Shown one piece after another: positions 1-8,550 of a stretch of DNA of 64,000 nucleotides. The stretch is taken from the NCBI GenBank assembly GCA_013816485.1, contig JACDEI010000009.1, positions 1 through 64,000 on the forward strand. The letters are read 5' to 3'. Both the position numbers and the translations under genes were made by a program. The stretch is from Planctomycetota bacterium. Lineage in GTDB: Bacteria; Planctomycetota; UBA11346. Under the pieces are notes generated by a model. The model searched no databases and was not told the origin of the DNA. It was given only the letters and a program-made list of their open reading frames with translations. Every line of letters starts with the position of its first letter. The first letter of the stretch is position 1.

Positions 1-70
1 GACCGAACCACAGGGAAAACATTCCCACCAGCGTCGGGCGTCTGGCGACGCGCGCGGGTGAGACCTGCGC

Positions 71-574
71 TCAGCGGGTCGGCAGCGAGATCGCCTCAGC
101 GAAATGCGTCGTCGCCGTCGCGCCGCCTGGAATAGCCAATTGTTTTCGATTAGCAGTCGAAAGCTCCGCACGGAAACCTTCCCGGCGATCAGAATTATCG
201 ACCACGTGACCCTTGGCCGGACTCTCGGTGATCGAACCGTCAGCATGGACGATCTGGAAGCTGATCATGGACAACTCGCAACGGTCGCCCGCGGCCAAAG
301 GATCGGCAGCAAAGACGATCTGGTAGCGGACCACGTGCTTGGGGTCGTTCTGTTCGCTGTCGTGTTTCAGGGCGCGACCGGTGCTGCCAGCACCGTAGGG
401 CAGGGTCAAACGTCCGGCGGTGAGGCTTTCGAGTGGGAGCTCCCGCTCGACGATCACCCATTCTCCTGGACCGGGCGGAATGTTCAGCACGGCGGGCGGC
501 TGCGGGGTTGCGCGATGGACGTTGCCACAGCCGGTCGCGACCAAGCACAGCAAAGCGAGCGGCAGGGTGCGCAT
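71..574 (-). CDS. Putative lipoprotein of unknown function
   Basis: Protein of 167 residues. The N-terminus is a short basic stretch (MRTLPLALL) followed by a hydrophobic core ending in LVATGC, a plausible lipobox with Cys as the lipidated residue, so it should be exported and anchored as a lipoprotein. The ATG at 574 is preferred over the upstream in-frame TTG at 586 because a GAGG sits about six bases before it. The mature part (mixed beta-type composition, PPGPGEW near the start) matches no family I recognise. It stands alone, upstream (on the minus strand) of nothing but the tRNA-Ser gene on the same strand. Function unknown; the lipoprotein call rests only on the signal sequence. Confidence 0.6.
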   Translation of the reverse strand: MRTLPLALLCLVATGCGNVHRATPQPPAVLNIPPGPGEWVIVERELPLESLTAGRLTLPYGAGSTGRALKHDSEQNDPKHVVRYQIVFAADPLAAGDRCELSMISFQIVHADGSITESPAKGHVVDNSDRREGFRAELSTANRKQLAIPGGATATTHFAEAISLPTR

Positions 575-608
575 GGAAGTCCTCAATGCTCAATGGTAGG
601 CGAAGGAG

Positions 609-695
609 CGGACCCGGTGAGATTCGAACTCACGAGACCCTTGCGGGTCTGCCGGTTTTCAAAACCGGTGCATTCAACCGCTCTGCCACAGGTCC
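609..695 (-). tRNA. tRNA-Ser(UGA)
   Basis: Read on the minus strand, the gene begins GGACCTG and ends CGGGTCC plus a G discriminator, forming a seven-pair acceptor stem with one G-U pair. The anticodon arm ACCGG..CCGG(C) encloses a loop with anticodon TGA. A long variable arm (CAGACCC..GGGTCTC) follows, then a T arm with GTTCGAATC. The long variable arm and about 87-nt length are typical of class II serine tRNAs. CCA is not encoded. It serves UCA codons and, by wobble, others of the UCN box. Confidence 0.95.
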
Positions 696-925
696 CTGTG
701 TTCGCGGGCGGCGCAGGTTTAGCGACCCGATCGATGGGCGAAAGCCCAAGACTTAGGCAGGAAAGGCTGCCCCGAATGTGTTGAGGGGCAGTGTCGATGC
801 CTCGCTGTTGGCTCTCACACACTAGGAAAATCCATCTTGTAGGCACCTTTGACCCGGCCTGGGCGCATCGCTAGTGTACGACGTCTCTGGTTTCTGGCCT
901 TCAATCCATTGTCTGAAAGCAGCTT
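696..925. other. Intergenic region between tRNA-Ser and the pilM-like gene
   Basis: This stretch must hold the start signals for the leftward tRNA and the rightward pilM-like gene. I see no clear terminator, no confident -35/-10 pair and no small ORF with a ribosome binding site. Open frames on the minus strand here are continuations of shadows of the pilM-like gene. Confidence 0.4.
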
Positions 926-2800
926 ATGGAAAAATACCCGATCGTCTGGGGCCTTGATATCGGGCACTCCAGCATCAAGGCCGCCAAACTCTCGCGCACC
1001 GGCAACGGTGTGACGGTGATGGGCTACGCCATCGAGCCGATCAATGTCACCGAAGACGGCGATCGTGATGAGGCGGTGGTGAAGGCCCTTCAGCAGTTGG
1101 CGCAGCACGAGGAATTCGGCGGCATCCCCGTCGTCGCGTCGCTGTCCGGCCGGCAGATCTTCTCGCGCACGATCAACATCCCCGTCTTGAACCCCAAGAA
1201 GGTGGACAAGATGGTGGAGCTGGAGGCGCGCCAGCAGATCCCAGGCAACTTCGAGGAGGTCGAGTGGGGTTATCACCTCTCGCCCAATCCCGACGGCGCT
1301 TCCAACGACGTGGCGCTGTTCGCCGCCAAACGTGAACTGACCGATGAACTGGTGCGCAAATGCAAACGCGCCGGTATCAACTTGGTTGGCGTGTCGGTTT
1401 CGAGCCTCGCGCTCTACAACTTCGTGCGTTTCGACCAGGAGTTCCCTGACGACGAATCGGTCATCATCCTCGACGTCGGCGCAGAGAACACCGACCTCGT
1501 GCTCTATCAGGGTGAGACGTTGTGGATGCGTACGCTGGCGCTGTCTGGCAACGACGTGACCAAAGTCTTCATGAAGAAGTTCCGTGTCTCCTTCGAGGAG
1601 GCGGAAACCCTCAAGCGCCAGATCGGCGACAGCCGTCAGGCCGAGAAGATCCTCAAGGTGCTCGAAGGCACCCTCAATGAACTGACCAGCGAGGTGCAGC
1701 GCTCGCTCGGCTTCTACAAATCGCAGAACCCCAACGCCAAGTTGGAGAACATCGTCATCTCCGGCAACACTTTCCGCTTGCCGAACCTGCCGGAGTACAT
1801 CGCCGAGCGCTTGCGCTACACGGTGAACATCCTCGAAGACCTCGACAAGATCCAAGTCGCCGGCGGCATCGATCGTGAAAACTTCCTGCGCGACCTGCCG
1901 TCGCTGGGCGTTGCCCTCGGCTTGGCTTTGCAGGGCTCTGGCATCGCCAAGGCCAACGTCAACCTGCTGTCGACCACCGAGCAGCTCGAACGCGTGCTCA
2001 AGGCGAAACGCTGGGCAGGTATCGCGCTCATCGTGATGCTGGGCGCGGCCTTCATCGTCAACCTGATGGCGGTCTCGCGCGTGATGAACGACAACATCGC
2101 CATGTCGCGGGTGATCATCTCCAAACACGATGACAACAAAAGTCGGGTGGAGGACTCGGCGAAAGTCCTTGCGGAGGTCGAGCCGCTGGCGAGCGATCTC
2201 AAGGGTTACAGTGCCTATGGCCGCAAGGGCGTGGTCCACGCCTCAATCGAGGGCGTGCTCAAGACCCTTCAGGAATTCATCGACAAGAACCCGCTGCCAG
2301 CCAGTGAGCCGCCACCTGAAAAAGGTGGTTCGCCGCGTCTTCAGGCGGTGTACGTCAACAGCATCGAGGTTCCGACCTTCCCCTACGACAAGGACAATGG
2401 CCCCTTCCGGCCCCTGATCGGCGAGCGTCTGGTGCGCGTGACGGTGCGTATTCCGCGTACTGAAAACGACACCCTCAAGGGCCTGCCACAGCAGATCGTC
2501 GACAAGTTAAAAGTGCTGCCGGTGCCTGATTACCTCAAATCTTTCTACCCGGCAGAACACCTGTTCGCCCATGCCCAGGTGAAGAACGAGGTGCTCAGCG
2601 AAGACAGCTACTGGCTCGTCGACAACACCCAAACCGACGACAAGGCCGGTACGTTCAAGAAGATCCAAGAGGAGCGCAAATTGGCCGTACGGATCCTGAC
2701 CTTCGAATGCCATTTCGCCGATCCGTCGACTCCGACGGCTTCAGCCAAGTCTGCCACTGCCACTGCCACGACTGCTGCCGCTTCGGCTGCGGGCAACTGA
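926..2800 (+). CDS. PilM-like actin-fold pilus assembly protein with PilN-like membrane extension
   Basis: 624 residues, much longer than a classic PilM of about 350. Residues 1 to about 345 look like a PilM/FtsA-type ATPase: WGLDIGHSSIKAAKL near the N-terminus is the phosphate-1 loop, VIILDVGAENTDLVLY is phosphate-2, and IVISGNTFRLPNLPEYI matches the adenosine motif region. A single hydrophobic segment at about 364-384 (IALIVMLGAAFIVNLMAV) follows, then an extracytoplasmic part to 624 with an Ala/Thr-rich tail. This arrangement suggests a PilM fused to a PilN/GspL-like anchor. It heads a tight three-gene run (13 bp to the next gene, then an ATGA overlap). Order and sizes resemble the Akkermansia Amuc_1101-1100-1099-1098 pilus-like cluster; that comparison is from memory. 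Confidence 0.85.
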   Translation: MEKYPIVWGLDIGHSSIKAAKLSRTGNGVTVMGYAIEPINVTEDGDRDEAVVKALQQLAQHEEFGGIPVVASLSGRQIFSRTINIPVLNPKKVDKMVELEARQQIPGNFEEVEWGYHLSPNPDGASNDVALFAAKRELTDELVRKCKRAGINLVGVSVSSLALYNFVRFDQEFPDDESVIILDVGAENTDLVLYQGETLWMRTLALSGNDVTKVFMKKFRVSFEEAETLKRQIGDSRQAEKILKVLEGTLNELTSEVQRSLGFYKSQNPNAKLENIVISGNTFRLPNLPEYIAERLRYTVNILEDLDKIQVAGGIDRENFLRDLPSLGVALGLALQGSGIAKANVNLLSTTEQLERVLKAKRWAGIALIVMLGAAFIVNLMAVSRVMNDNIAMSRVIISKHDDNKSRVEDSAKVLAEVEPLASDLKGYSAYGRKGVVHASIEGVLKTLQEFIDKNPLPASEPPPEKGGSPRLQAVYVNSIEVPTFPYDKDNGPFRPLIGERLVRVTVRIPRTENDTLKGLPQQIVDKLKVLPVPDYLKSFYPAEHLFAHAQVKNEVLSEDSYWLVDNTQTDDKAGTFKKIQEERKLAVRILTFECHFADPSTPTASAKSATATATTAAASAAGN

Positions 2801-2813
2801 AGGGAGCCCCAAC

Positions 2814-3848
2814 ATGGATGCCAAGCAGATCAAACCCTACACTTTCTGGATCGTTTGCGGCGTGATCGTCGTGATCGAACTGGGCCTCATCCTCTTCTGG
2901 CCGATCACCGATGAGAACGATCGTACGCCAGAAGACGTGAAGAACCAACTCGACCAGGACTTCACCAAACTCGATGACCTGCACAAACGCGCGGGCAAGA
3001 CCCCGACCGGGGTGTTCGACGCGGAGAACCCCGACGACATCAAGCGCCTGACCAAGGACTACCTACTCACACCCAAGTGGAAGGGCGTGCTGCAACCGCA
3101 CGTGGACAAGTACAGGGAGCAGCAGGCGGCGATCCGCAAGGACCTGTCGACCCGCAGTGCGATCCTGCGCGAGCCGGTGGCCGACAGCGGTGATCTGTTC
3201 GCGTGGTACAACGCCTACGTCGGCAAGACCAAGGAAGTGATGATCTCCTTGCGCAACGGCAAGGCCCTGATCATCGACGAGACCAAGAGGGAGGAGTCCG
3301 ATTTCGAGAACGGTGCCGAGGTGCGCAACCGGGTCGGCTTCTTCACCAAGGTGGAACGGACACCCGAAGCTTCGGAACATCCCGCGCTCACCGCGCGTTT
3401 CCGCATCATGCAGAAGATCAGCGAGGCCTTGCTCGCCAGTGGCTCCAACTCCCTGGCCAACCCTGCGATCAAGACCGACCGCGCAGCTGAACTGGAAGAG
3501 AAACGTCCGGCGCATATCAAGGAGGCGTCGTGGAAGCGCAGTGGTGATCCCTCCAAGGTGCTCAATGGCCCGATCGCGGAGATCGCCGATGCGCACGAAC
3601 TAACCCTGACCCTTCAGGGCAGCACGTCGTCGTTGATCGCCGCCGAGGCCGCCATCGAGGCCATCAGCCAGCCGGTGATGATCGTCGCGGGTGGCAAGCT
3701 GTCGGCTCGTGGCTCGCAACCCGCGGGCGCACGCAAAGGCATGATCGATGAACCAATGACTCTCGAACTGACCATCGCCGTGATCGATTTCACCCGCATG
3801 CCGACAACCGCCACGGTTGAGGCCGCTGCCGGAGGGACCAAGAAATGA
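2814..3848 (+). CDS. Single-span pilus-complex membrane protein, PilO / Amuc_1100-like by position
   Basis: 344 residues with a short cytoplasmic start, one transmembrane helix at about residues 8-28 (FWIVCGVIVVIELGLILFWP) and a long charged extracytoplasmic part. AGGGAG precedes the ATG. It lies 13 bp after the pilM-like gene and overlaps the next gene by four bases (ATGA), so all three are probably made together. Topology and position fit an inner-membrane alignment subunit (PilO-like), and size and place match Amuc_1100 of Akkermansia. I cannot confirm homology from sequence alone. The segment at about 255-300 (LTLTLQGSTSSLIAAEAAI) has the amphipathic look of a ferredoxin-like fold as in PilO, which is a guess. 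Confidence 0.6.
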   Translation: MDAKQIKPYTFWIVCGVIVVIELGLILFWPITDENDRTPEDVKNQLDQDFTKLDDLHKRAGKTPTGVFDAENPDDIKRLTKDYLLTPKWKGVLQPHVDKYREQQAAIRKDLSTRSAILREPVADSGDLFAWYNAYVGKTKEVMISLRNGKALIIDETKREESDFENGAEVRNRVGFFTKVERTPEASEHPALTARFRIMQKISEALLASGSNSLANPAIKTDRAAELEEKRPAHIKEASWKRSGDPSKVLNGPIAEIADAHELTLTLQGSTSSLIAAEAAIEAISQPVMIVAGGKLSARGSQPAGARKGMIDEPMTLELTIAVIDFTRMPTTATVEAAAGGTKK

Positions 3849-5626
3849 GTGCCCAGGATCTCCTCATCGCCCATGGCGAAAAGGCTCTCGTGCTGCTGGT
3901 TGCCGCTGCCTGCGGTTATGGCCTGTACGGCACGTTCACCAATCCCGCCATCCGTCCGACCGACATCTCGATGGAGAAGATCAACGACATGGTCGGCACG
4001 GTCGAACGTGAACGTGGCAGTCAGCCTCCACCAGTGCTGAAAGCACCGTCGAACTACCTCGACGACATGCTGGCGCGCTGGGCGGTGCAGTTGCCCTCGT
4101 CCAAGTATTACGCGTCGCTCAGCGCTGCGACCGATGTCGGCCCACCGGACATCCGCAGTTCACAGTACTACATCTACGAGATCCATCCGCCGAAACTGGC
4201 GGTGATCGACAACATCGGCAACCTTGATCTGACGATCACGCTGCCGGCATCGCAGCGCACTACCGATGTGCGCATCAGCGACGCGCCGAGCAAGACCTGG
4301 TCGCTCGAAGGGCGCGCCGATAACAAGGCGCAATGGCTCGGCCTGCGCATCGAATTCCGCGTCGGTGCCGGCATGTGGCAACCGTTCACCGGCAAAGAGG
4401 TGAAGGGCGGCCTGCTGCCGCTCAAGGAAGGCGCCACCAGCGTTACCGTCAACATGCCGACGGTGGAACCATGGCAGCGGCATTACTTCCGTGCCCGTCT
4501 GATCGCCAAGGCCACCGGCCTGCCACTTGATCAGATGAAATCGAATGACCAGCAGCAGACCATCCTGGTCTCGCAGGGAACCTACCCGAATCAGGACCTC
4601 GATTGGGCCAAGCTGCAGCACCAGATCGGTGATGTGGTCACCGGCGACAAGGCCGTACTCGGCAAGTTCCAGTCTGGATCCAAAGAGGGAGCCTTCGTCG
4701 ACCAACTGAAAGCCGGCGAACTGCTTTACACCAGCAATGACAGTGTTGACGTCAACGTGCTGGCGACCGACAGCATCCGCTTCGTCTTCGACAAGGTGAA
4801 CCAGGATTTCCAGAATCCGGCCAATAGCGGCGCAACCATCTTGCTGTCGAAATACCTGCGCGATCCCAGGGCACAGGAGAAGAACGCCGGGAAATGGATG
4901 GATCCACCGCATGCCTTTAAGCTGGCTCCAGGTGAGGGGCTGGGCGGTGATGTCGACATCCAGGACCAATTCGGCGACAAGAAACTCAAGGTTCGTGAGA
5001 ACCTCATGACGTCCTATGTTTTGACCGAGGTGAAGACCGGCGTCAAACGCGTCATCTATTATGAACTCTACCCGCAGTCCCGACCGATGGGTGGACGTTC
5101 CAAGGACCTCAAGCTGAACACGAAAGAGATCGACACCGAGGTCGCCATCCTGACCAACACCAAGACCGGGAAGGTGTTGGAATTGCCCAGGTGCGAACGC
5201 CTGAACAAACCCAACAAGCCGCTATCGGTCTTCTACCCGGACTTCGCCGGCACGCTCTATAATGAGACCGACGAATTCAAAAAGAACCCTGCGCGCTTCA
5301 AGCAGAACGACCTGCAGCCCAAGGAACCGCTCGCCCATGAACCGGGTACCGGTCCCCTGGAAGACCTGCGTAAACGCACCAACGATCCGCTCAAGCGCAC
5401 CGATACGGTCTACTACGAACTGCCCGATGGACGCCTCGTCTACTGGGAGGACGTCAACAATCGCATGGTGGTGATCGTCAGGGAAGGTTCCGAGGCCGCC
5501 GCCGACAAGGAGGCCGCCGACAAGGAAGCTGCGGACAAGGCCGCTGCCGAGGCTGCCGCCAAGGCCGCCGAGGAGGCCAAAGCCGCCGCTGACGCGCCGA
5601 AGGAAACCAAGCCGGCTCCCAAGTGA
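3845..5626 (+). CDS. Membrane-anchored pilus-complex protein, Amuc_1099-like by position
   Basis: 593 residues. An N-terminal hydrophobic segment (about 14-30, ALVLLVAAACGYGLYG) should anchor it in the inner membrane. The rest is a large predicted extracytoplasmic region of beta-rich character. The C-terminus is a low-complexity Ala/Glu/Lys/Asp run built on repeats of EAADK and ending KPAPK, probably helical. The start overlaps the previous stop (ATGA), indicating translational coupling. A strong intrinsic terminator at 5658-5695 closes the unit. Role inferred from neighbours only: a structural partner between the PilM-like protein and the secretins encoded downstream. Confidence 0.55.
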   Translation: MSAQDLLIAHGEKALVLLVAAACGYGLYGTFTNPAIRPTDISMEKINDMVGTVERERGSQPPPVLKAPSNYLDDMLARWAVQLPSSKYYASLSAATDVGPPDIRSSQYYIYEIHPPKLAVIDNIGNLDLTITLPASQRTTDVRISDAPSKTWSLEGRADNKAQWLGLRIEFRVGAGMWQPFTGKEVKGGLLPLKEGATSVTVNMPTVEPWQRHYFRARLIAKATGLPLDQMKSNDQQQTILVSQGTYPNQDLDWAKLQHQIGDVVTGDKAVLGKFQSGSKEGAFVDQLKAGELLYTSNDSVDVNVLATDSIRFVFDKVNQDFQNPANSGATILLSKYLRDPRAQEKNAGKWMDPPHAFKLAPGEGLGGDVDIQDQFGDKKLKVRENLMTSYVLTEVKTGVKRVIYYELYPQSRPMGGRSKDLKLNTKEIDTEVAILTNTKTGKVLELPRCERLNKPNKPLSVFYPDFAGTLYNETDEFKKNPARFKQNDLQPKEPLAHEPGTGPLEDLRKRTNDPLKRTDTVYYELPDGRLVYWEDVNNRMVVIVREGSEAAADKEAADKEAADKAAAEAAAKAAEEAKAAADAPKETKPAPK

Positions 5627-5657
5627 ACGCCTGCCGCTTGTCGGACGGGTCCACTTC

Positions 5658-5695
5658 CCACCCCCGCCAGGTCCTGGCGGGGGTGGTTGTTTTTT
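5658..5695 (+). terminator. Rho-independent terminator after the pilM-like operon
   Basis: A perfect 13-bp stem (5658-5670 with 5674-5686, CCACCCCCGCCAG) and a three-base loop GTC are followed by TTGTTTTTT. It separates the pilM-like unit from the secretin unit, so the secretins need their own promoter or read-through. Confidence 0.9.
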
Positions 5696-5997
5696 GAGCC
5701 GCCCGCATCCACGGATGCAAACGGTGCGTCGCACGGTCGGCTTCGTGGGTGCATCACCGGGGCCAAAACCGCGTCACCGTGAGTGACACGAACTACACCG
5801 GTCGGAGGGCAGGGGTTTTTTCCTGGGCGCTCACACCTACTTTGCCGCACGATCCTCTAACCCCCGGATTCACGCAGACCTAGTGTCGACTGTGAGCTTG
5901 GCGGAACCCCCAGGAATCTGGTGGCGACGTCGGTGGCCAGTAGCGGATCCAACCTGTCTTGCGGCGATCATCGCCGCCTTCGAGCCAAGGAGTTGCA
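5696..5997 (+). other. Leader/promoter region of the secretin operon
   Basis: About 300 bases without a supported gene. A ribosome binding site (AAGGAG) lies just before the ATG at 5998. I cannot point to a convincing -35/-10 pair. Small open frames here lack ribosome binding sites. Confidence 0.4.
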
Positions 5998-8550
5998 ATG
6001 AACAGTCCCCGGCTGACCGCCCTCGTCCCGGTCCTCATGGCCATGACCGTGCCGCTTGGCGCACTGAGCGCCGGTGAGGCGGAAAAGGTCCCGGCACCAG
6101 CGCCGCTGAACCCCGAACAGGAAGCCTTCTGGAAGGAGTTCCAGGGCGGTGCCCTGTCCAAGGCCCAGATCGAGGCGGAAGCCAAGTACGTCACGGCGCG
6201 CGCGGCCTTCCAGGATGCGCGATTCGTCGAGGCCCGCGAGCTGGTGGACGAAGCGATCAAGATATTCCCCTCGCACGTCGGTGCCCAGCAGTTGCGCCAG
6301 GATGTGCTCGCGGTGCTGAGCCGCCGCGACAACCGCCTGCAGATGGCAGCGACGTGGTATCACGCCCAGCAGGACGTGAAGACCCAGGAGATCGCTGTCC
6401 GTCTCGCTGCGCTGATGGAAAGCGGCGATAAGAAGATGGCCGCTGGCGACTACGCCGGGGCCGAACTGGACTACGACCGCGTCGAAGTGGGTCTACGCAG
6501 CTTCCCGTACCAATTCGACTGGGGTACGCTGCCCACGCAGGTCGAATCCAAGAAGCAGGATGCGCGCAACAACGCCCGTGAAGCACGGGTGAAGAAAGAA
6601 TCGCAGCAGCGCGACGACGCGGCCGAACGCGCGCGTCAGCAGACCGATGCACAGGCCGCCGCCCTCAAGGCCAAGGTCGACGAACTCATGGCTCGCGCCA
6701 AGACCTCGTATGCGCGCAAGGACTACAAGCGCGCCGAAGTCGACGCCTGGAACGCCTACGAACTCGACCGCCGTCGCGAAGATGCGCGCGGCCTCTACCT
6801 CGATTCCCGTCGCGCTGGCCACAACCAGTTCGACACGCGCTACCGCGAGACTCGCTTGGAGAAGCTCGCGCGCGTGCATGAGGAACTGCACAAGTCGCTG
6901 ATCCCGCAGAACGAACTGCTGGTGTACCCAGAGGACTGGCAGATCCGCGCGTTGCGCAAGCCGCAGGAGCTCGGTTCGTCGAAGCAGGAGCCCTGGGTCG
7001 CCCAGCTCACCGAGCGCCTCAATCAGCGCATCACCTTCGAGTTCCAGGACACCGCGCTCGAAGATGTCATCAACTTCCTGCGCCAGGTCACCGGCACCAC
7101 CATCGTGGTCGCGCCGGATGTTGCCGCCGCAGGTGGCGGCACCGTGACGCTCAAGGTCAAGGACATGCGCTTCGGTGACGCGCTGAAGTGGATCCTCGAA
7201 CTGACCACCCTGAAGATGGCGCTGCAGAACCAGGCCATCTACATCAGTTCGCAGCCGATCGTCGGCTCGATCGCCCTGCGCATGTACGACGTGACCGACC
7301 TAGTCTCACCGGTGCGCGATTTCCCCGGCCGTGAACTGGCGTTCAACGCCGGTGCCGGCGGCGGCGGCGGCGGCGGCTTCTCACTCTTCAAGATGGATGC
7401 GGCGGAAGATGCTCCGGCGGTCGATCCTGAGGAACTGGTCGAGTTCATCCGCAACAACGTCTCCCCGACCACCTGGGAGAACGAAGGGGTGGGCGTCGAG
7501 CAGCGCGGTGGTTCGACCCTGTTCGTCAGCCAGACCCCAGAAGTCCATGGCCTGATCGAGCAGTTGCTGGCGAACATGCGCAACCAGCAGTCGCTCCAGG
7601 TCAACATCAGCGTGCAGATCCTCGATGTGAAGAAGGGCTTCTTTGAAGAGATCGGCTTCGATTTCAGCGATCAGCTCAACGGCGACCCTGCAGTCCCGAC
7701 CGACAGCATCGCTCCCAACGCGGGAACTCCGCCGAATGGTGGTAACATCATCGACGGCAACGGGACGGTGAACTCGGGCGGCGATGGTTACGTGCGTTTG
7801 AACAACACCCTCGCCTACAATAGCGCGGTCACCAACCTCGGCCGCATGCCGACCAACCAGTCGTCGTCGACTAGCCAGAACCTCGCTCAGCGTGGCCTGT
7901 TCATCGACGGGTCGTTCAACCCCGGCAACTTCCTGGGCGTGGATCAGGTCAATGCGCTGTTCTCGGCCTTCGAGCAGGAGACAGATGCGCAACTTCTTGA
8001 GCATCCGACTATCACTTGTTTCAACGGCCAGCGGGCGCACACCGCGTTCATCAACCAGTACGCGTACATCGCCGACTACGACATCGTCAACTACACCTTC
8101 GATCCCAAGATCGAGGTGCTCAACTACGGCAACATCCTCGATGTCCGTCCGGTGGTCAGCTCGGACCGCAAGTACATCACCATGGAGATCCGGCCGACCT
8201 CCGTGCTGCCGGTCGACTTCATCATCGAGAACATCGTCGCACCGCGCATCGGCGCGGCGGGCAACGTGCTGATCGTGTACGGCTTCTTCAACTACCCGAT
8301 CGAACTGCCGAACGTCGAGGTACGTGAACTCCGCTCCACCGTGATGATGCCTGACAAGGGCACCCTGATGGTTGGTGGATTCAACAACACCTTGCGCCAA
8401 CGCACCCACACGGGCATCCCGTTCCTCAGCCACATCCCGTTCTTGGGCCGTCTGTTCAGCCAGAACGGTGTCTACGACGAGAACCGCAAGATCTTCTTCC
8501 TGCTCAATGCCGAGATCCTCGATCTGGGTGAGAAGGAAAGCTTGCAGTGA
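5998..8550 (+). CDS. Secretin-family outer membrane channel protein, paralogue 1
   Basis: 850 residues. The start at 5998 is chosen because AAGGAG precedes it and a signal peptide (MNSPRLTALVPVLMAMTV..) follows; a 13-residue longer frame has no such site. Residues about 30-340 are helical, charged and TPR-like. About 344-415 looks like the short secretin/TonB N-terminal domain (ITFEFQDTALEDVINFLR). A Gly-rich stretch of seven glycines follows near 450. The last third is the secretin pore (LDVKKGFFEEIGFDF near 540, KGTLMVGGF near 785, IPFLSHIPFLGRLFS near 805). It should form an outer-membrane ring for pilus or secretion. It overlaps the next secretin by four bases (GTGA). Confidence 0.88.
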   Translation: MNSPRLTALVPVLMAMTVPLGALSAGEAEKVPAPAPLNPEQEAFWKEFQGGALSKAQIEAEAKYVTARAAFQDARFVEARELVDEAIKIFPSHVGAQQLRQDVLAVLSRRDNRLQMAATWYHAQQDVKTQEIAVRLAALMESGDKKMAAGDYAGAELDYDRVEVGLRSFPYQFDWGTLPTQVESKKQDARNNAREARVKKESQQRDDAAERARQQTDAQAAALKAKVDELMARAKTSYARKDYKRAEVDAWNAYELDRRREDARGLYLDSRRAGHNQFDTRYRETRLEKLARVHEELHKSLIPQNELLVYPEDWQIRALRKPQELGSSKQEPWVAQLTERLNQRITFEFQDTALEDVINFLRQVTGTTIVVAPDVAAAGGGTVTLKVKDMRFGDALKWILELTTLKMALQNQAIYISSQPIVGSIALRMYDVTDLVSPVRDFPGRELAFNAGAGGGGGGGFSLFKMDAAEDAPAVDPEELVEFIRNNVSPTTWENEGVGVEQRGGSTLFVSQTPEVHGLIEQLLANMRNQQSLQVNISVQILDVKKGFFEEIGFDFSDQLNGDPAVPTDSIAPNAGTPPNGGNIIDGNGTVNSGGDGYVRLNNTLAYNSAVTNLGRMPTNQSSSTSQNLAQRGLFIDGSFNPGNFLGVDQVNALFSAFEQETDAQLLEHPTITCFNGQRAHTAFINQYAYIADYDIVNYTFDPKIEVLNYGNILDVRPVVSSDRKYITMEIRPTSVLPVDFIIENIVAPRIGAAGNVLIVYGFFNYPIELPNVEVRELRSTVMMPDKGTLMVGGFNNTLRQRTHTGIPFLSHIPFLGRLFSQNGVYDENRKIFFLLNAEILDLGEKESLQ

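Noticed and set aside
815-2239. 474-residue open frame on the minus strand opposite the pilM-like gene
   Set aside because: Shadow of a well-supported gene; composition is His/Asp/Val/Leu-rich as expected from antisense of GC-rich codons, with no ribosome binding site.
7381-8433. 350-residue minus-strand frame opposite secretin 1
   Set aside because: Antisense shadow; Asp/Val/Arg bias from GC-rich third positions.
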